Assembly: GCA_035314825.1 (NCBI GenBank)
Contig: DATFYX010000041.1
Span: 1-46,170, forward strand
Direction of reading: 5' to 3'
DNA from: Candidatus Eremiobacteraceae bacterium
GTDB taxonomy: Bacteria > Vulcanimicrobiota > Vulcanimicrobiia > Eremiobacterales > Eremiobacteraceae
DNA: 46,170 nucleotides
Shown: positions 16,610 to 24,715 of the stretch, one piece after another
Position numbering within the stretch: position 1 is the stretch's first letter
Layout of the letters: each line of letters starts with the position of its first letter
Program-made: the position numbers and the translations under genes
Notes under the pieces: generated by a model
What the model was told of the DNA's origin: nothing
The model's input: the letters and a program-made list of their open reading frames with translations, nothing else
Databases searched by the model: none

Positions 16610-19501
16610 TTAGCCGCCGACTTGGTAGTGGATGAACATCCGCACCACGCCGGGCCCGACCACGTTGCCGTTCGTCAAGCCGAGCTTGCCGTTGGCCAGC
16701 GGCTGCGCGTTGCCCGCGAACTGGTTGATGGCCACTCCCGACCAGATGCCGAAGAGGTTGTCGACCGAGACCTGCGCATATGCGTTGCGCACGATCGGAA
16801 AGCGCGCGGTCGCATTCCAGACGAAGAACGGCGGCACGTTGTATGAGTTGTTGTTGCCGTAGTACGTCGTGCCGAGCGAATAGTAGTATCCATTAGAACC
16901 GGTGTAGTTGAGCTCGCCGTATCCCTGCGCATAGGGGATGCTCTGGTTCGAGATCGCGTTAAAGCCGCCGGGCGATCCTGAGTTGCCGCTGCTCAGGTAG
17001 TTCAGGCCGGGCAGAATCGCCAGGTTCGTGGTGTACGGCCCCGCGGTCGTGGCGTAGAACGACGGCTGCATGCCGTACGGGAAGGCGCGCAGCAGCGCGC
17101 CCTGGACCGTCCAGCCCAACCCGATCGGCGGGGCGCGGCGCAGCGAGCCTTCGATGCCGCCGTAGTACGCCGTGCCCAAGTTCTGGTTCTGGGTCGTGAA
17201 GACCGGCATGACGATGCAAGCGCCGCCGCCTGACGGCACGACGCACGCCGTGCCGTTGGAGAATTGCGAGGTCAGGAACTGGTTCTTCAGCCCGGTGGTG
17301 TAGACGTCCCACGAGATGATGTTGAAGCCGTCGCCGTAGCGGATGTCCTCGCCGAGGTCGCCGCCGAACGCCGTCTCCGGCTTGAGGTTCGGGTTGTTGA
17401 GCGTGTCGGTGGCGAACGTGTTGGTCTTGTTGGGCACGGGCGTCGAGTTGGGCGTCGAGACCAGCGCGAGATAGGGCGGCGCGATCGACGTGCCGGCCGA
17501 CAAGCGCCACGAATCGTTCGGGTTGGGATGGTACGTGATGCCGGCCCGGACGTCGTAATGGTAGTTCGTGACGGTGTTGAACGTCATGCCGGCGTCCGGC
17601 GACGAGTGCGTCGTGTAGATCTCGTAGTAGTTGGACAGGATGTACTGCCAGTCCGAACCGCCCTGGAAGATGCCGCGCAACAGCACGGTGCCGAAATGCT
17701 GGTACGAGCCCGCCGGCACCGTGTTGGTCACGGTCAGGCCGGTCGGATTCGGGATCGCCGGCGGCGACGGCGTCGGATTCGGGTTCGTCGCGCCGTAGCT
17801 ATAGGCGTTGGTCGTCGAGTTGGTCTGATCGTAGCCGAGGGTGATGACGTCATCCTCGCCCATCGGATGATCGTACTCGAACGAGCCGCCGTGCAGCTTG
17901 TCCTCTTCGGTCTGCTGGAAGTATTGCTGCGGGATGACGAGGTTGGCCGGCTGGCCGCGGAACGTGGTGAGCACGGGCGGCGGCGCCGGCGTGGAGGTGT
18001 TCGCCGGATTCGGCGTGGCCTGCACCGTGACCGTGCCGTACAGGTTCATGGTCGAGCCGGTGAGCTCTTGCGGCGTGGTCAGGCCGTTGTATTGCAGGCG
18101 GTTGATGCTCGCAGAGTACCAGCGGACCAGCATCGTGTCTTTCTTGATCGCCGTGCGGACCTCGGCCTGGAAGATCGGCTCGTTGTTGACCTCCCACTCG
18201 CCGGGCGGGAAGAAGATGTTCTGCCACACCTCCATGGGGCCGGCGGGCACCGGGCCGTTGTAGTTGCCGGCGCTCGCCGGTGCGAAATTCGTCAGGATCT
18301 GGCTGAGGTGGTTGCCGTTCTGTTCGGTCCAGGTCTGGCTGCCCAAGTAGCTCACCGTCGCCGACGTCGAATTCGAGAAGTTGTAGCGGAACTTCGCGAG
18401 TTCGTTCTTGTTGTCGAACGTCGTGCTGACCGGGAAGCAGCATGCGATGAGGGTCGAATTGCCGGCGAACGGATTGTTCTGGTAGATCGGGTTGTTGGTC
18501 GCGCTCGTCGTGAAGCCGACCTGTTTCATGCCGTTGATGATGGGCGCAGTCGAGAGCGTCGTGAAGTAGCCGTCTTGGTTCAGCGGTCCGTTCGTGCCGT
18601 TGACCGCGTAGTCCAACACGTAGCCCAGTTTGCCGCGGTCGACCGTCCCCGAGGCGAGGAAGTTCGAAAAAGTGCCGCCGTAGCCGTAGACGCCGAAGTC
18701 GACCGCTTCGATCTGCTTGCGCGTCGGCTCGCGGGTACGGAAATTGACCGTGCCGTTGATGGCGTAGTTGATCTCCGGCTCCGATGCGCCTGGGCCTTTG
18801 ATCACCTCGACGTCGCTGAGCAGGTACGAGTTCAAGAACGTGGTCACGTAGTCGCCGAAGGCGCCGACCGACACCGGGTGGCCGTCGATCAGGGACGCCG
18901 TCTCGAACGAAAGGCCGCCGCGGATGTTGGGGAACGTGATGGCGCCCGGTGCGGCTGCGTTCGCGCTGGTGCCCGGGTGGCCGGTGACGATGCCGGGCGT
19001 CTGATCCATGAGGCGCGCCACCTGGAGCTGCCCCTGATCGCGGAACATCTGCGGGGTGACCACGGCGACCGACGCGGGCGTCGTGTTGAAGCCGCCGCGA
19101 TGAGCGGTCACGACGGTGCGGCCCAGCGAACGGATCGACGAGAAGGACGACTGGGCCAGCGTGATGGTCACCTGGACCGCTGAACCTGCTAGGACGAAGA
19201 TGTCGGTCACGCTGGTCGAGACGTAGCCGCCTTTGGAAGCGCTGAGGGTGTAGATCCCGGGCGCAAGCGACAAGAACGCGAAGCCGCCCTTGTTGTCCGT
19301 GGTGGTCGACGCCTGGGACGCGCCGTTGGCTGAGACGACGACGCCCGCCAGCGCCGTGCCGGAACTGTCGCTCACCGTTCCGGCGACGGCGCCGACGCTT
19401 GAAGAGGCGGGCACGGGTGCGGGCGCTGACATCGCCGGCGCCGCCAGCAACTCGACCGACGCGCACACCGCTGCGCACGCGCTAAGAATAGCTTTACTCA
19501 C
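16610..19501 (-). CDS. TonB-dependent outer-membrane receptor with N-terminal carboxypeptidase-like regulatory domain
   Basis: 963 residues from GTG 19501, which follows GGGGAGGA; ATG 19528 is less well placed. A signal peptide is followed by a CarboxypepD_reg-like beta-sandwich (about 40-115: VAGTVSDSSGTALAGVVVS), a plug domain (about 130-260, with VARLMDQTPGI, FPNIRGG and DVEVIKGPGA) and a barrel of alternating aromatic strands. It imports a scarce ligand using TonB energy. The neighbouring divergent gene encodes a cobalamin-type binding protein and the window has a B12-dependent mutase, so cobalamin is one possible ligand. No substrate motif is visible. The C-terminus ends in a polar-hydrophobic strand (VRMFIHYQVGG) typical for barrel insertion. 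Confidence 0.88.
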   Translation of the reverse strand: MSKAILSACAAVCASVELLAAPAMSAPAPVPASSSVGAVAGTVSDSSGTALAGVVVSANGASQASTTTDNKGGFAFLSLAPGIYTLSASKGGYVSTSVTDIFVLAGSAVQVTITLAQSSFSSIRSLGRTVVTAHRGGFNTTPASVAVVTPQMFRDQGQLQVARLMDQTPGIVTGHPGTSANAAAPGAITFPNIRGGLSFETASLIDGHPVSVGAFGDYVTTFLNSYLLSDVEVIKGPGASEPEINYAINGTVNFRTREPTRKQIEAVDFGVYGYGGTFSNFLASGTVDRGKLGYVLDYAVNGTNGPLNQDGYFTTLSTAPIINGMKQVGFTTSATNNPIYQNNPFAGNSTLIACCFPVSTTFDNKNELAKFRYNFSNSTSATVSYLGSQTWTEQNGNHLSQILTNFAPASAGNYNGPVPAGPMEVWQNIFFPPGEWEVNNEPIFQAEVRTAIKKDTMLVRWYSASINRLQYNGLTTPQELTGSTMNLYGTVTVQATPNPANTSTPAPPPVLTTFRGQPANLVIPQQYFQQTEEDKLHGGSFEYDHPMGEDDVITLGYDQTNSTTNAYSYGATNPNPTPSPPAIPNPTGLTVTNTVPAGSYQHFGTVLLRGIFQGGSDWQYILSNYYEIYTTHSSPDAGMTFNTVTNYHYDVRAGITYHPNPNDSWRLSAGTSIAPPYLALVSTPNSTPVPNKTNTFATDTLNNPNLKPETAFGGDLGEDIRYGDGFNIISWDVYTTGLKNQFLTSQFSNGTACVVPSGGGACIVMPVFTTQNQNLGTAYYGGIEGSLRRAPPIGLGWTVQGALLRAFPYGMQPSFYATTAGPYTTNLAILPGLNYLSSGNSGSPGGFNAISNQSIPYAQGYGELNYTGSNGYYYSLGTTYYGNNNSYNVPPFFVWNATARFPIVRNAYAQVSVDNLFGIWSGVAINQFAGNAQPLANGKLGLTNGNVVGPGVVRMFIHYQVGG

Positions 19502-19668
19502 GAGTCCTCCCCGCAAAGCGTCGACCACCGCCTGTCATCGGACGGCGTGGCATAAATGTACGAGGGCGAGCTTATCGGGCGGTTAACGGCGCGTTGTGCA
19601 AATGCAACCTAGTTTATGCGGCCGTTAAGGGAATCGACGCGCCTTAATTCAAAGGCAGGCGCATAGCC

Positions 19669-20622
19669 ATGCGCATCGTCAGCCTCTTGCCAAGCGCCAC
19701 CGAGATCCTCTACGCGATCGGCGCAGGCGGCCATGTCGTGGGCGTCACCCACGAGTGCGATTTTCCCGCTGCGGCGCGCGCCAAACCGCGCCTCACGCGC
19801 AGCGCGCTGCCGCCGGGCGGCGGCGCGGGCGACATCGATCGCCACGTGCGGGCGTCGCTGCACGCCGGTTCCTCGATCTATGCGCTTGACGCCGCATTGC
19901 TCGAACGGCTGCGCCCGGATCTTATCCTCACGCAAGAGCTCTGTCCGGTGTGCGCGGTGTCGTACGATACCGTCTGCGCGGCGACGCGGCGCTTGAGCGG
20001 CGACCCGCGACTGGTCTCGCTCGAACCGTCGAGCCTGGATGACGTGTATGCCACCATCGGGTCGATCGGCGAGCTCACCGGACATGTGGGCGAGTCCGAG
20101 GCTGTGGTCGAGGGGCTGCGGACCCGCGAGCGGCACTTGCGCGCTCTTACGTCAGGTCTTGCCAGGCCGCCAACGCTGGTGTTGGAGTGGACGGATCCGC
20201 CGATGAGCGGCGGCCACTGGACGCCGGGACTGGTCGAGCTCGCCGGCGGCACTCCCGTGCTTGCGAATCCCGGCGCGGATTCTGCGCGCTTGGAGTGGGC
20301 CGCGATCGCGGCAGCTGACCCCGACGTCATCATCATCGCGTCGTGCGGCTTCGATCTGACCGCCGCCGCGGCAGCGGCGCGCGACCTGAGCGCCACTTCC
20401 GTGTGGGACGAGCTGCGCGCCGTGCGCTCGGGCCGGGTCGCAGTCGTGGACGGCAACGCATACGTCAATCGCCCTGGTCCGCGTCTGTTAGATTCCGCAG
20501 AGATATTCGCCGCCGCGATCCATCCTTCGCTTGCGGCCGAGCTGCCCGCGTACCTTGGCGGCTGGACGTGGCTTGCGGACGCTGCGCTATTCGCCCGCGC
20601 TCAAGAGCGCGGGACTACATAG
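19669..20622 (+). CDS. Cobalamin-type ABC transporter substrate-binding protein (BtuF-like)
   Basis: 317 residues of the class III (BtuF/FhuD) binding fold. MRIVSLLPSATEILYAIGAG, VGVTHECDFP, LILTQELCPVCAVSY and ADPDVIIIASCGFDL are family signatures. It begins at the fold without a signal peptide, as do many annotated cobalamin-binding relatives, so its location is uncertain. The upstream gene, divergent across about 170 bases, is the TonB receptor. No BtuC or BtuD partner is in the window. The C-terminal residues ARAQERGTT and part of the stop are encoded by family 2 element copy 1. The stop overlaps the convergent murQ gene by eight bases. Confidence 0.8.
   Translation: MRIVSLLPSATEILYAIGAGGHVVGVTHECDFPAAARAKPRLTRSALPPGGGAGDIDRHVRASLHAGSSIYALDAALLERLRPDLILTQELCPVCAVSYDTVCAATRRLSGDPRLVSLEPSSLDDVYATIGSIGELTGHVGESEAVVEGLRTRERHLRALTSGLARPPTLVLEWTDPPMSGGHWTPGLVELAGGTPVLANPGADSARLEWAAIAAADPDVIIIASCGFDLTAAAAAARDLSATSVWDELRAVRSGRVAVVDGNAYVNRPGPRLLDSAEIFAAAIHPSLAAELPAYLGGWTWLADAALFARAQERGTT
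20592..20620 (-). repeat. Family 2 REP-like palindrome, copy 1
   Basis: CCCGCGCTC-AA-GAGCGCGGG with perfect 9-bp arms, followed by ACTACAT; on the minus strand it has a GTAG head. It encodes the last residues of the cobalamin-type binding protein, and its final T begins the TAG stop. Copy 2 at 42083-42111 is identical apart from one base over 29. Confidence 0.9.
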
Positions 20623-21514
20623 CTTCGAGGGCGCGTCGCAGGCTGCCCCCGCTGCGCTCCAACAGCGCCGTCGCTTCGTCGCGCGCGACGCCGCGGCGCA
20701 GCATCAGCACCGCCGGCTTGACCCTGTAGTCGCACGCCGTGAGCGCCGCGCGCGCTTCTTCTTCTTCTTTGCCGGACAGCAGCGTCGTGATGCGCAGTGC
20801 CCGGGCGCGCAGTTTCGCGTTGCTCGCGGCGACGTCTACCATCAGATTGCCGTGCACGCGGCCGAGCTTGACCATCACGGCAGTGCTGATGGCCGCCAGC
20901 GCCATCTTCTGGGCCGATGCGGCCTTCATGCGCGTGGAGCCTGCCACCACTTCGGCGCCGGTCAGCAGCGCGATCGGGATCTGCACGCTGCGCGCCAGCG
21001 GTCCGTTCGCATCGTTGGTTATGCCGACGGTCAACGCGCGCACCGCTGCCGCCGCGCGCATCGCGCCGAGCACGTAGGGCGCCTGCCCGCTCGCCGAAAG
21101 CCCGACGACCGCATCCCGCTCCACGATGCGCGCAGCCGCGACCTCGTCGGCGCCTGCTTGAGCGTCGTCCTCGGCGCCTTCGACCGCTCTCACGAGCGCA
21201 GAGGGACCGCCGGCGATGTGCGCTACCACCAGATCCGGCGCCACGGAGAACGTCGGCGGCATTTCGGCGGCGTCGCCAAGCGCGATGCGGCCGCTCGTGC
21301 CGGCGCCGAAGTAGTGCAGCCGGCCGCCCCGTGCCAGGCGCTGCGCGATCGCGTCTACGGCGGCGCCGATGACGTCGAGCTCCCGTTCGACCGCCCAGGC
21401 GGCGCGCCGATCCTCGTCATTGATGCGGTGCAACAGTTCGTGGGTGTCGAGGACGTCCAGATCCGCGGTCGATGGATTGATCTCTTCAGTCAAAGGAAGC
21501 GGTGTGTCATCCAT
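20615..21514 (-). CDS. murQ: N-acetylmuramic acid 6-phosphate etherase
   Basis: 299 residues, the standard length. Family motifs are LTEEINPSTADLD at the N-terminus, YFGAGTSGRIALGDAAEMPPTF, VVGLSASGQAPYVLGAM and VVAGSTRMKAASAQKMAL. The SIS fold and the catalytic Glu region (DAAEMPPTF) are intact. It cleaves the D-lactyl ether of MurNAc-6-phosphate to GlcNAc-6-phosphate in the cytoplasm. It is the last gene of the peptidoglycan-recycling unit and overlaps the upstream kinase stop by eight bases. Confidence 0.95.
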   Translation of the reverse strand: MDDTPLPLTEEINPSTADLDVLDTHELLHRINDEDRRAAWAVERELDVIGAAVDAIAQRLARGGRLHYFGAGTSGRIALGDAAEMPPTFSVAPDLVVAHIAGGPSALVRAVEGAEDDAQAGADEVAAARIVERDAVVGLSASGQAPYVLGAMRAAAAVRALTVGITNDANGPLARSVQIPIALLTGAEVVAGSTRMKAASAQKMALAAISTAVMVKLGRVHGNLMVDVAASNAKLRARALRITTLLSGKEEEEARAALTACDYRVKPAVLMLRRGVARDEATALLERSGGSLRRALEAM

Positions 21515-22427
21515 GCCGGAGCGCCTCGAGCGCCAGCGCGGCGGCTCCCAACGCCGCCTCGACCTGCAGACGGGTGACGACGCACGGATGAGCGCCCAGT
21601 GTCCGAGTCACCACGTGCGCGAGCTGCGGCACGGCTTCGAAGGCGCCGCCGGCCAGCGTGACCGGCAGCGGCCGATCCCCATCGCGAACGGCGCCGGCGA
21701 CGCGGACCGCGAGCGCGCCCAGGAGCGCCCCTTGCCGTTCGACGATCTGCGCGGCGATCGGATCGCCTTGCGCGTGCGCCGGCCCCACCAACATCGCCAG
21801 ACGCGCGATCCGCGCCACCGGCGCGCGCTCGCGCTCGAACTGCGCGATGAGATCCGTCACGCTTGCCGCGCCGAGCTCGCGGAGGAGCGCAGCGCTGAGC
21901 AGACCGCTTGGTTCGATCCCGTCCAAGACGCGCGCGCCGTGACGAAGCACCGCGCGACCTATCTCGTATGCGCTGCCGTCGTCGCCGATCTGCGGACCGT
22001 AGCCGCCCGCACGCACGGGCGTGCCGTCGGCGCGCTCACCGTATGCGAGCGAACCGGTCCCGGCGATGACGGCCATCGCGGGCCGGGCGGCGGTCGCGGC
22101 GCGCAGCGCGATGCGCCCGTCGTGCACGACGGTCAGCACGGTCCGTGCCGGCACGAGCGGGCGCAGCAGTTCTTCAAGCCGGCCGGCCCGCTGCGCGTCG
22201 CCCGCACCGGCGGCGCCGACGCAGAGCGCGCGCGCACCGCCGCGGGCCAGCAACGGCCGCAAGACCTGCGCGAAATTGCGGACGATGACGGACTCCTCGG
22301 CGCTTGAGACGTTCGCGCCGCCGGCCTTCGCCCACGCGATCGGCAAACCGTCGGCGGCGGCGAGGACTCCCGTCATCGCGCTCGCGCCCGCGTCCACGCC
22401 GATGACCGTGTCTAGGTGGTCGACCAT
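21507..22427 (-). CDS. BadF/BadG-type sugar kinase, probable N-acetylglucosamine kinase
   Basis: 306 residues from ATG 22427; the longer frame upstream is arginine-rich shadow of anmK. The ASKHA fold shows as VIGVDAGASAMTGVLA (phosphate 1), VVHDGRIAL, then MAVIAGTGSLAYG (phosphate 2), GGYGPQIGDDGSAYEIG, and VTLAGGAFEAV near the adenosine site. The GDDGSAY-EIGR block is typical of GlcNAc kinases of this group. Lying between murQ and anmK, it probably phosphorylates the GlcNAc released by NagZ. It overlaps the anmK stop by 16 bases. MurNAc or glucosamine kinase activity is the main alternative. Confidence 0.82.
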   Translation of the reverse strand: MVDHLDTVIGVDAGASAMTGVLAAADGLPIAWAKAGGANVSSAEESVIVRNFAQVLRPLLARGGARALCVGAAGAGDAQRAGRLEELLRPLVPARTVLTVVHDGRIALRAATAARPAMAVIAGTGSLAYGERADGTPVRAGGYGPQIGDDGSAYEIGRAVLRHGARVLDGIEPSGLLSAALLRELGAASVTDLIAQFERERAPVARIARLAMLVGPAHAQGDPIAAQIVERQGALLGALAVRVAGAVRDGDRPLPVTLAGGAFEAVPQLAHVVTRTLGAHPCVVTRLQVEAALGAAALALEALRHG

Positions 22428-23593
22428 AGCGCCCGCATGAGTTTGGGGAAATTCTTGCCCGGGGCGATGACGCCCATGACGACGCCGCTGCGCGCGCCGG
22501 TCGCGGACGGCAGATTGTTCGGTCGTCCGTACAGCGCTTCGTGCGCGAGCACCGCGAACACCATCGCCTCCTTGGCGTCGACCGGCATGCCGAACGCGTC
22601 GGAGCGCTCGATCACCGCGCTTACCGAGCGGCGGTCGAGCTCGTCCTCGAACATCTTCATGAGCGCGCGGTTGTGCACGCCGCCGCCGGAGACGATCACG
22701 CGAGCGCAGTCGCGCGGCACCGCGGCCGCGATCGTGCGCGCGGTCAGGGCGGTCACGCTGGCGATGAGATTGGGGCCGCTGACGCCCAGGTTCGCAGCCC
22801 GCTGCAGCACGTCGCCCGCGTAGGCTTCGCCGAACTCTTCGCGTCCGGTCGACTTCGGGCTTGGCCGGCGGAACCACGGCTCTTCCATCAATTCGTCGAC
22901 CAGCGCCTCGGAGACGCGGCCGCTTTGCGCGAGCGCGCCGCCCCGGTCGTAACGCTGCACGCCGTGCGATTCGAATCGCACGCACGCGTCGATCAGCATA
23001 TTGCCCGGACCGGTGTCGAACGCGCGCACCTGCTCGGGGCCACGCCCCGCCGGCAGCCAGGTGACATTGGCGATGCCGCCGATGTTGAGCGCCAGACGGC
23101 TTTCGGTGTCGCTGCGCAGCAAGAGGTAGTCGACGAACGGGACCAACGGCGCGCCTTCGCCGCCGGCGGCGACGTCGGCCACGCGGAAATCGCCCACGGT
23201 GGTCACGCCGGTCGCCTGCGCGATGATGGCGGGCGAGCCGATCTGCAGGGTGGCGCGGGTCTCAGGACGTCCTGACGTCATATGATACATCGTCTGGCCG
23301 TGCGAACCGATCGCATCCACGCTTGCCAGGTCGATGCTGGCGCGTGCGCACAGGCGCGTGGCGGCTTCGGCGAATGCGGTCCCGACGCGCGCGTTGAGCG
23401 CGCACACGTCGCGCGTGCTGCCCTGCTTGGGTGGGAGCGCGGCTTCCAAAGCAGCGCGAAGTTCGGCGTCGTACGGCGAGGTCGCATGCCCGAGCAATGC
23501 GATGTCGAGGCGGTCGCCGTGGCGCTCGAGGTCGATCGCCGCTGCGTCGATGCCGTCCAGCGAGGTGCCTGACATCAGACCGATGACGCGCAT
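22412..23593 (-). CDS. anmK: Anhydro-N-acetylmuramic acid kinase
   Basis: 393 residues; full-length AnmK. Diagnostic motifs: VIGLMSGTSLDGIDAA at the N-terminus, IGSHGQTMYH, VGDFRVADVAAGGEGAPLVP, LNIGGIANVT, FDTGPGNMLIDA and VSGGGVHNRALM. It phosphorylates and hydrates 1,6-anhydro-MurNAc to MurNAc-6-phosphate, the substrate of MurQ encoded downstream. ATG 23593 follows directly after the TAG of the serine hydrolase gene, so the two are probably translated in sequence. Confidence 0.95.
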   Translation of the reverse strand: MRVIGLMSGTSLDGIDAAAIDLERHGDRLDIALLGHATSPYDAELRAALEAALPPKQGSTRDVCALNARVGTAFAEAATRLCARASIDLASVDAIGSHGQTMYHMTSGRPETRATLQIGSPAIIAQATGVTTVGDFRVADVAAGGEGAPLVPFVDYLLLRSDTESRLALNIGGIANVTWLPAGRGPEQVRAFDTGPGNMLIDACVRFESHGVQRYDRGGALAQSGRVSEALVDELMEEPWFRRPSPKSTGREEFGEAYAGDVLQRAANLGVSGPNLIASVTALTARTIAAAVPRDCARVIVSGGGVHNRALMKMFEDELDRRSVSAVIERSDAFGMPVDAKEAMVFAVLAHEALYGRPNNLPSATGARSGVVMGVIAPGKNFPKLMRALWSTT

Positions 23594-24715
23594 CTACGGG
23601 TGACGGTCGAGTAAACTCGACCGCTCCATGGGTCTTAGAGGTTCGAGCTCGGCGATCACCGCGTCGTGCACGGCGGCGCGCAGGTCCGCGATCGGGCCGG
23701 GCTCGCGAGTCACGTACACCCGATTGGTCAACAGCACGACGGTGAGCGCGCGTTTGGGATCCACGATCAGCGAGGTCCCTGTATACCCGGTATGTCCGTA
23801 GGTGTTGGGCGAAAGCGATCGGCCCCACGGCCGTGCGTTTGAGGACTTGAGCGCCCAGGCCAGGCCGCGCCGCTCGTCGTGCGAGCGCGCGTGCTCTTTG
23901 ACGGCGCTCTGCGACGTCGCTCGCGACAGCACGCGCCGCCCCGCATACTGCCCCGCTTGCCGATACAGCTCGCTGAGACGGCCGACGTCCGCCGCCGCGC
24001 CGAACAGGCCCGCGTGCCCGGCCACGCCGCCCATCGACCAGCACGTCTCATCGTGGACCTCGCCCCGCAAGAGTCTGCCGCGCCATTCGTCGCGTTCGGT
24101 GACGACGGTGCGATCGAGGATCGCGCCTTGCGGAACGTAGCCGCAGCTGGCGATCGCGAGCGGGTCGAACACCAGGCTTTGCAGCGCGATCGGCAGCGGC
24201 ACGCCCGATAATCGCGCCACCGCCTCGCCTGCGAGGATGAACCCGCAATCGCTGTACACGACTCGCTCGCCGGGCGCATTGGTCAGCGGCGTCGCGCATA
24301 CGCGTTCGATGACGCGCGCTGCACTGCTCTCCGCGCGCGCGTTCACGCTCGGCGGCAAACCGGACGTGTGGGTGAGCAGATGCCTGAACGTGACCATCGC
24401 GCGTCGCGCGTCGCGGCCGGCGAACTCGGGGAACGTCGCCACGATCGGATCGTCGAGCGCGAACCGGCGCTGGTCGAGCAGCACGAGCAGCGCCGTCCCG
24501 ACGGCGATCTTGGTCAGCGACGCAAGATCGAAGATCGCATCGTTGCCCGCCACCGCGCCCCCGGGCGCGACCTCGCCGAACGCGGCTTCGCACACGATGT
24601 CGCCGGAGAGCCGCACGTGCAGCACCGCACAGGAGCACACGCGTCCGATCGAGCTCTCGACGAGCGCGCGCGCAGCGGGCAGGGAGCGGTCCAATGTACC
24701 TGCGGGTCGGGTCAT
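23594..24715 (-). CDS. Serine hydrolase of the class C beta-lactamase family, in peptidoglycan-recycling operon
   Basis: 373 residues. The nucleophile motif is SLTK (in FDLASLTKIAVG), the second motif YSD (in VVYSDCGF) and the third region HTGYTG near the C-terminus; FRHLLTHTSGLP is the usual helper motif. No clear signal peptide is seen. Bacillus recycling operons also pair NagZ and MurQ with a beta-lactamase-family protein, so it may act on peptides or muropeptides; this is inference. The last 11 residues (MERSSLLDRHP) come from palindromic element copy F and extend past the normal domain end. The start overlaps the nagZ stop (ATGA). Confidence 0.85.
   Translation of the reverse strand: MTRPAGTLDRSLPAARALVESSIGRVCSCAVLHVRLSGDIVCEAAFGEVAPGGAVAGNDAIFDLASLTKIAVGTALLVLLDQRRFALDDPIVATFPEFAGRDARRAMVTFRHLLTHTSGLPPSVNARAESSAARVIERVCATPLTNAPGERVVYSDCGFILAGEAVARLSGVPLPIALQSLVFDPLAIASCGYVPQGAILDRTVVTERDEWRGRLLRGEVHDETCWSMGGVAGHAGLFGAAADVGRLSELYRQAGQYAGRRVLSRATSQSAVKEHARSHDERRGLAWALKSSNARPWGRSLSPNTYGHTGYTGTSLIVDPKRALTVVLLTNRVYVTREPGPIADLRAAVHDAVIAELEPLRPMERSSLLDRHP
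23605..23629 (-). repeat. Family 1 REP-like palindrome, copy F (compensated variant)
   Basis: The core is GGTCGAGT-AA-ACTCGACC, followed by GCTCCAT. Relative to the consensus both arms have changed together (A to G on the left, T to C on the right), so pairing stays perfect. It encodes the C-terminal tail of the serine hydrolase. Confidence 0.93.

Noticed and set aside
17264-19478. Long open frames overlapping the TonB receptor gene (a plus-strand frame and an alternative minus-strand frame)
   Set aside because: They are Arg/Ala/Gly-rich low-complexity translations expected in GC-rich DNA opposite or out of frame with a real gene; the receptor frame has clear domains.
19502-19668. Possible cobalamin riboswitch between the TonB receptor and the B12-type binding protein
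   Set aside because: I could not find a convincing B12 box or the expected multi-stem layout; only an 8-bp inverted repeat is present.
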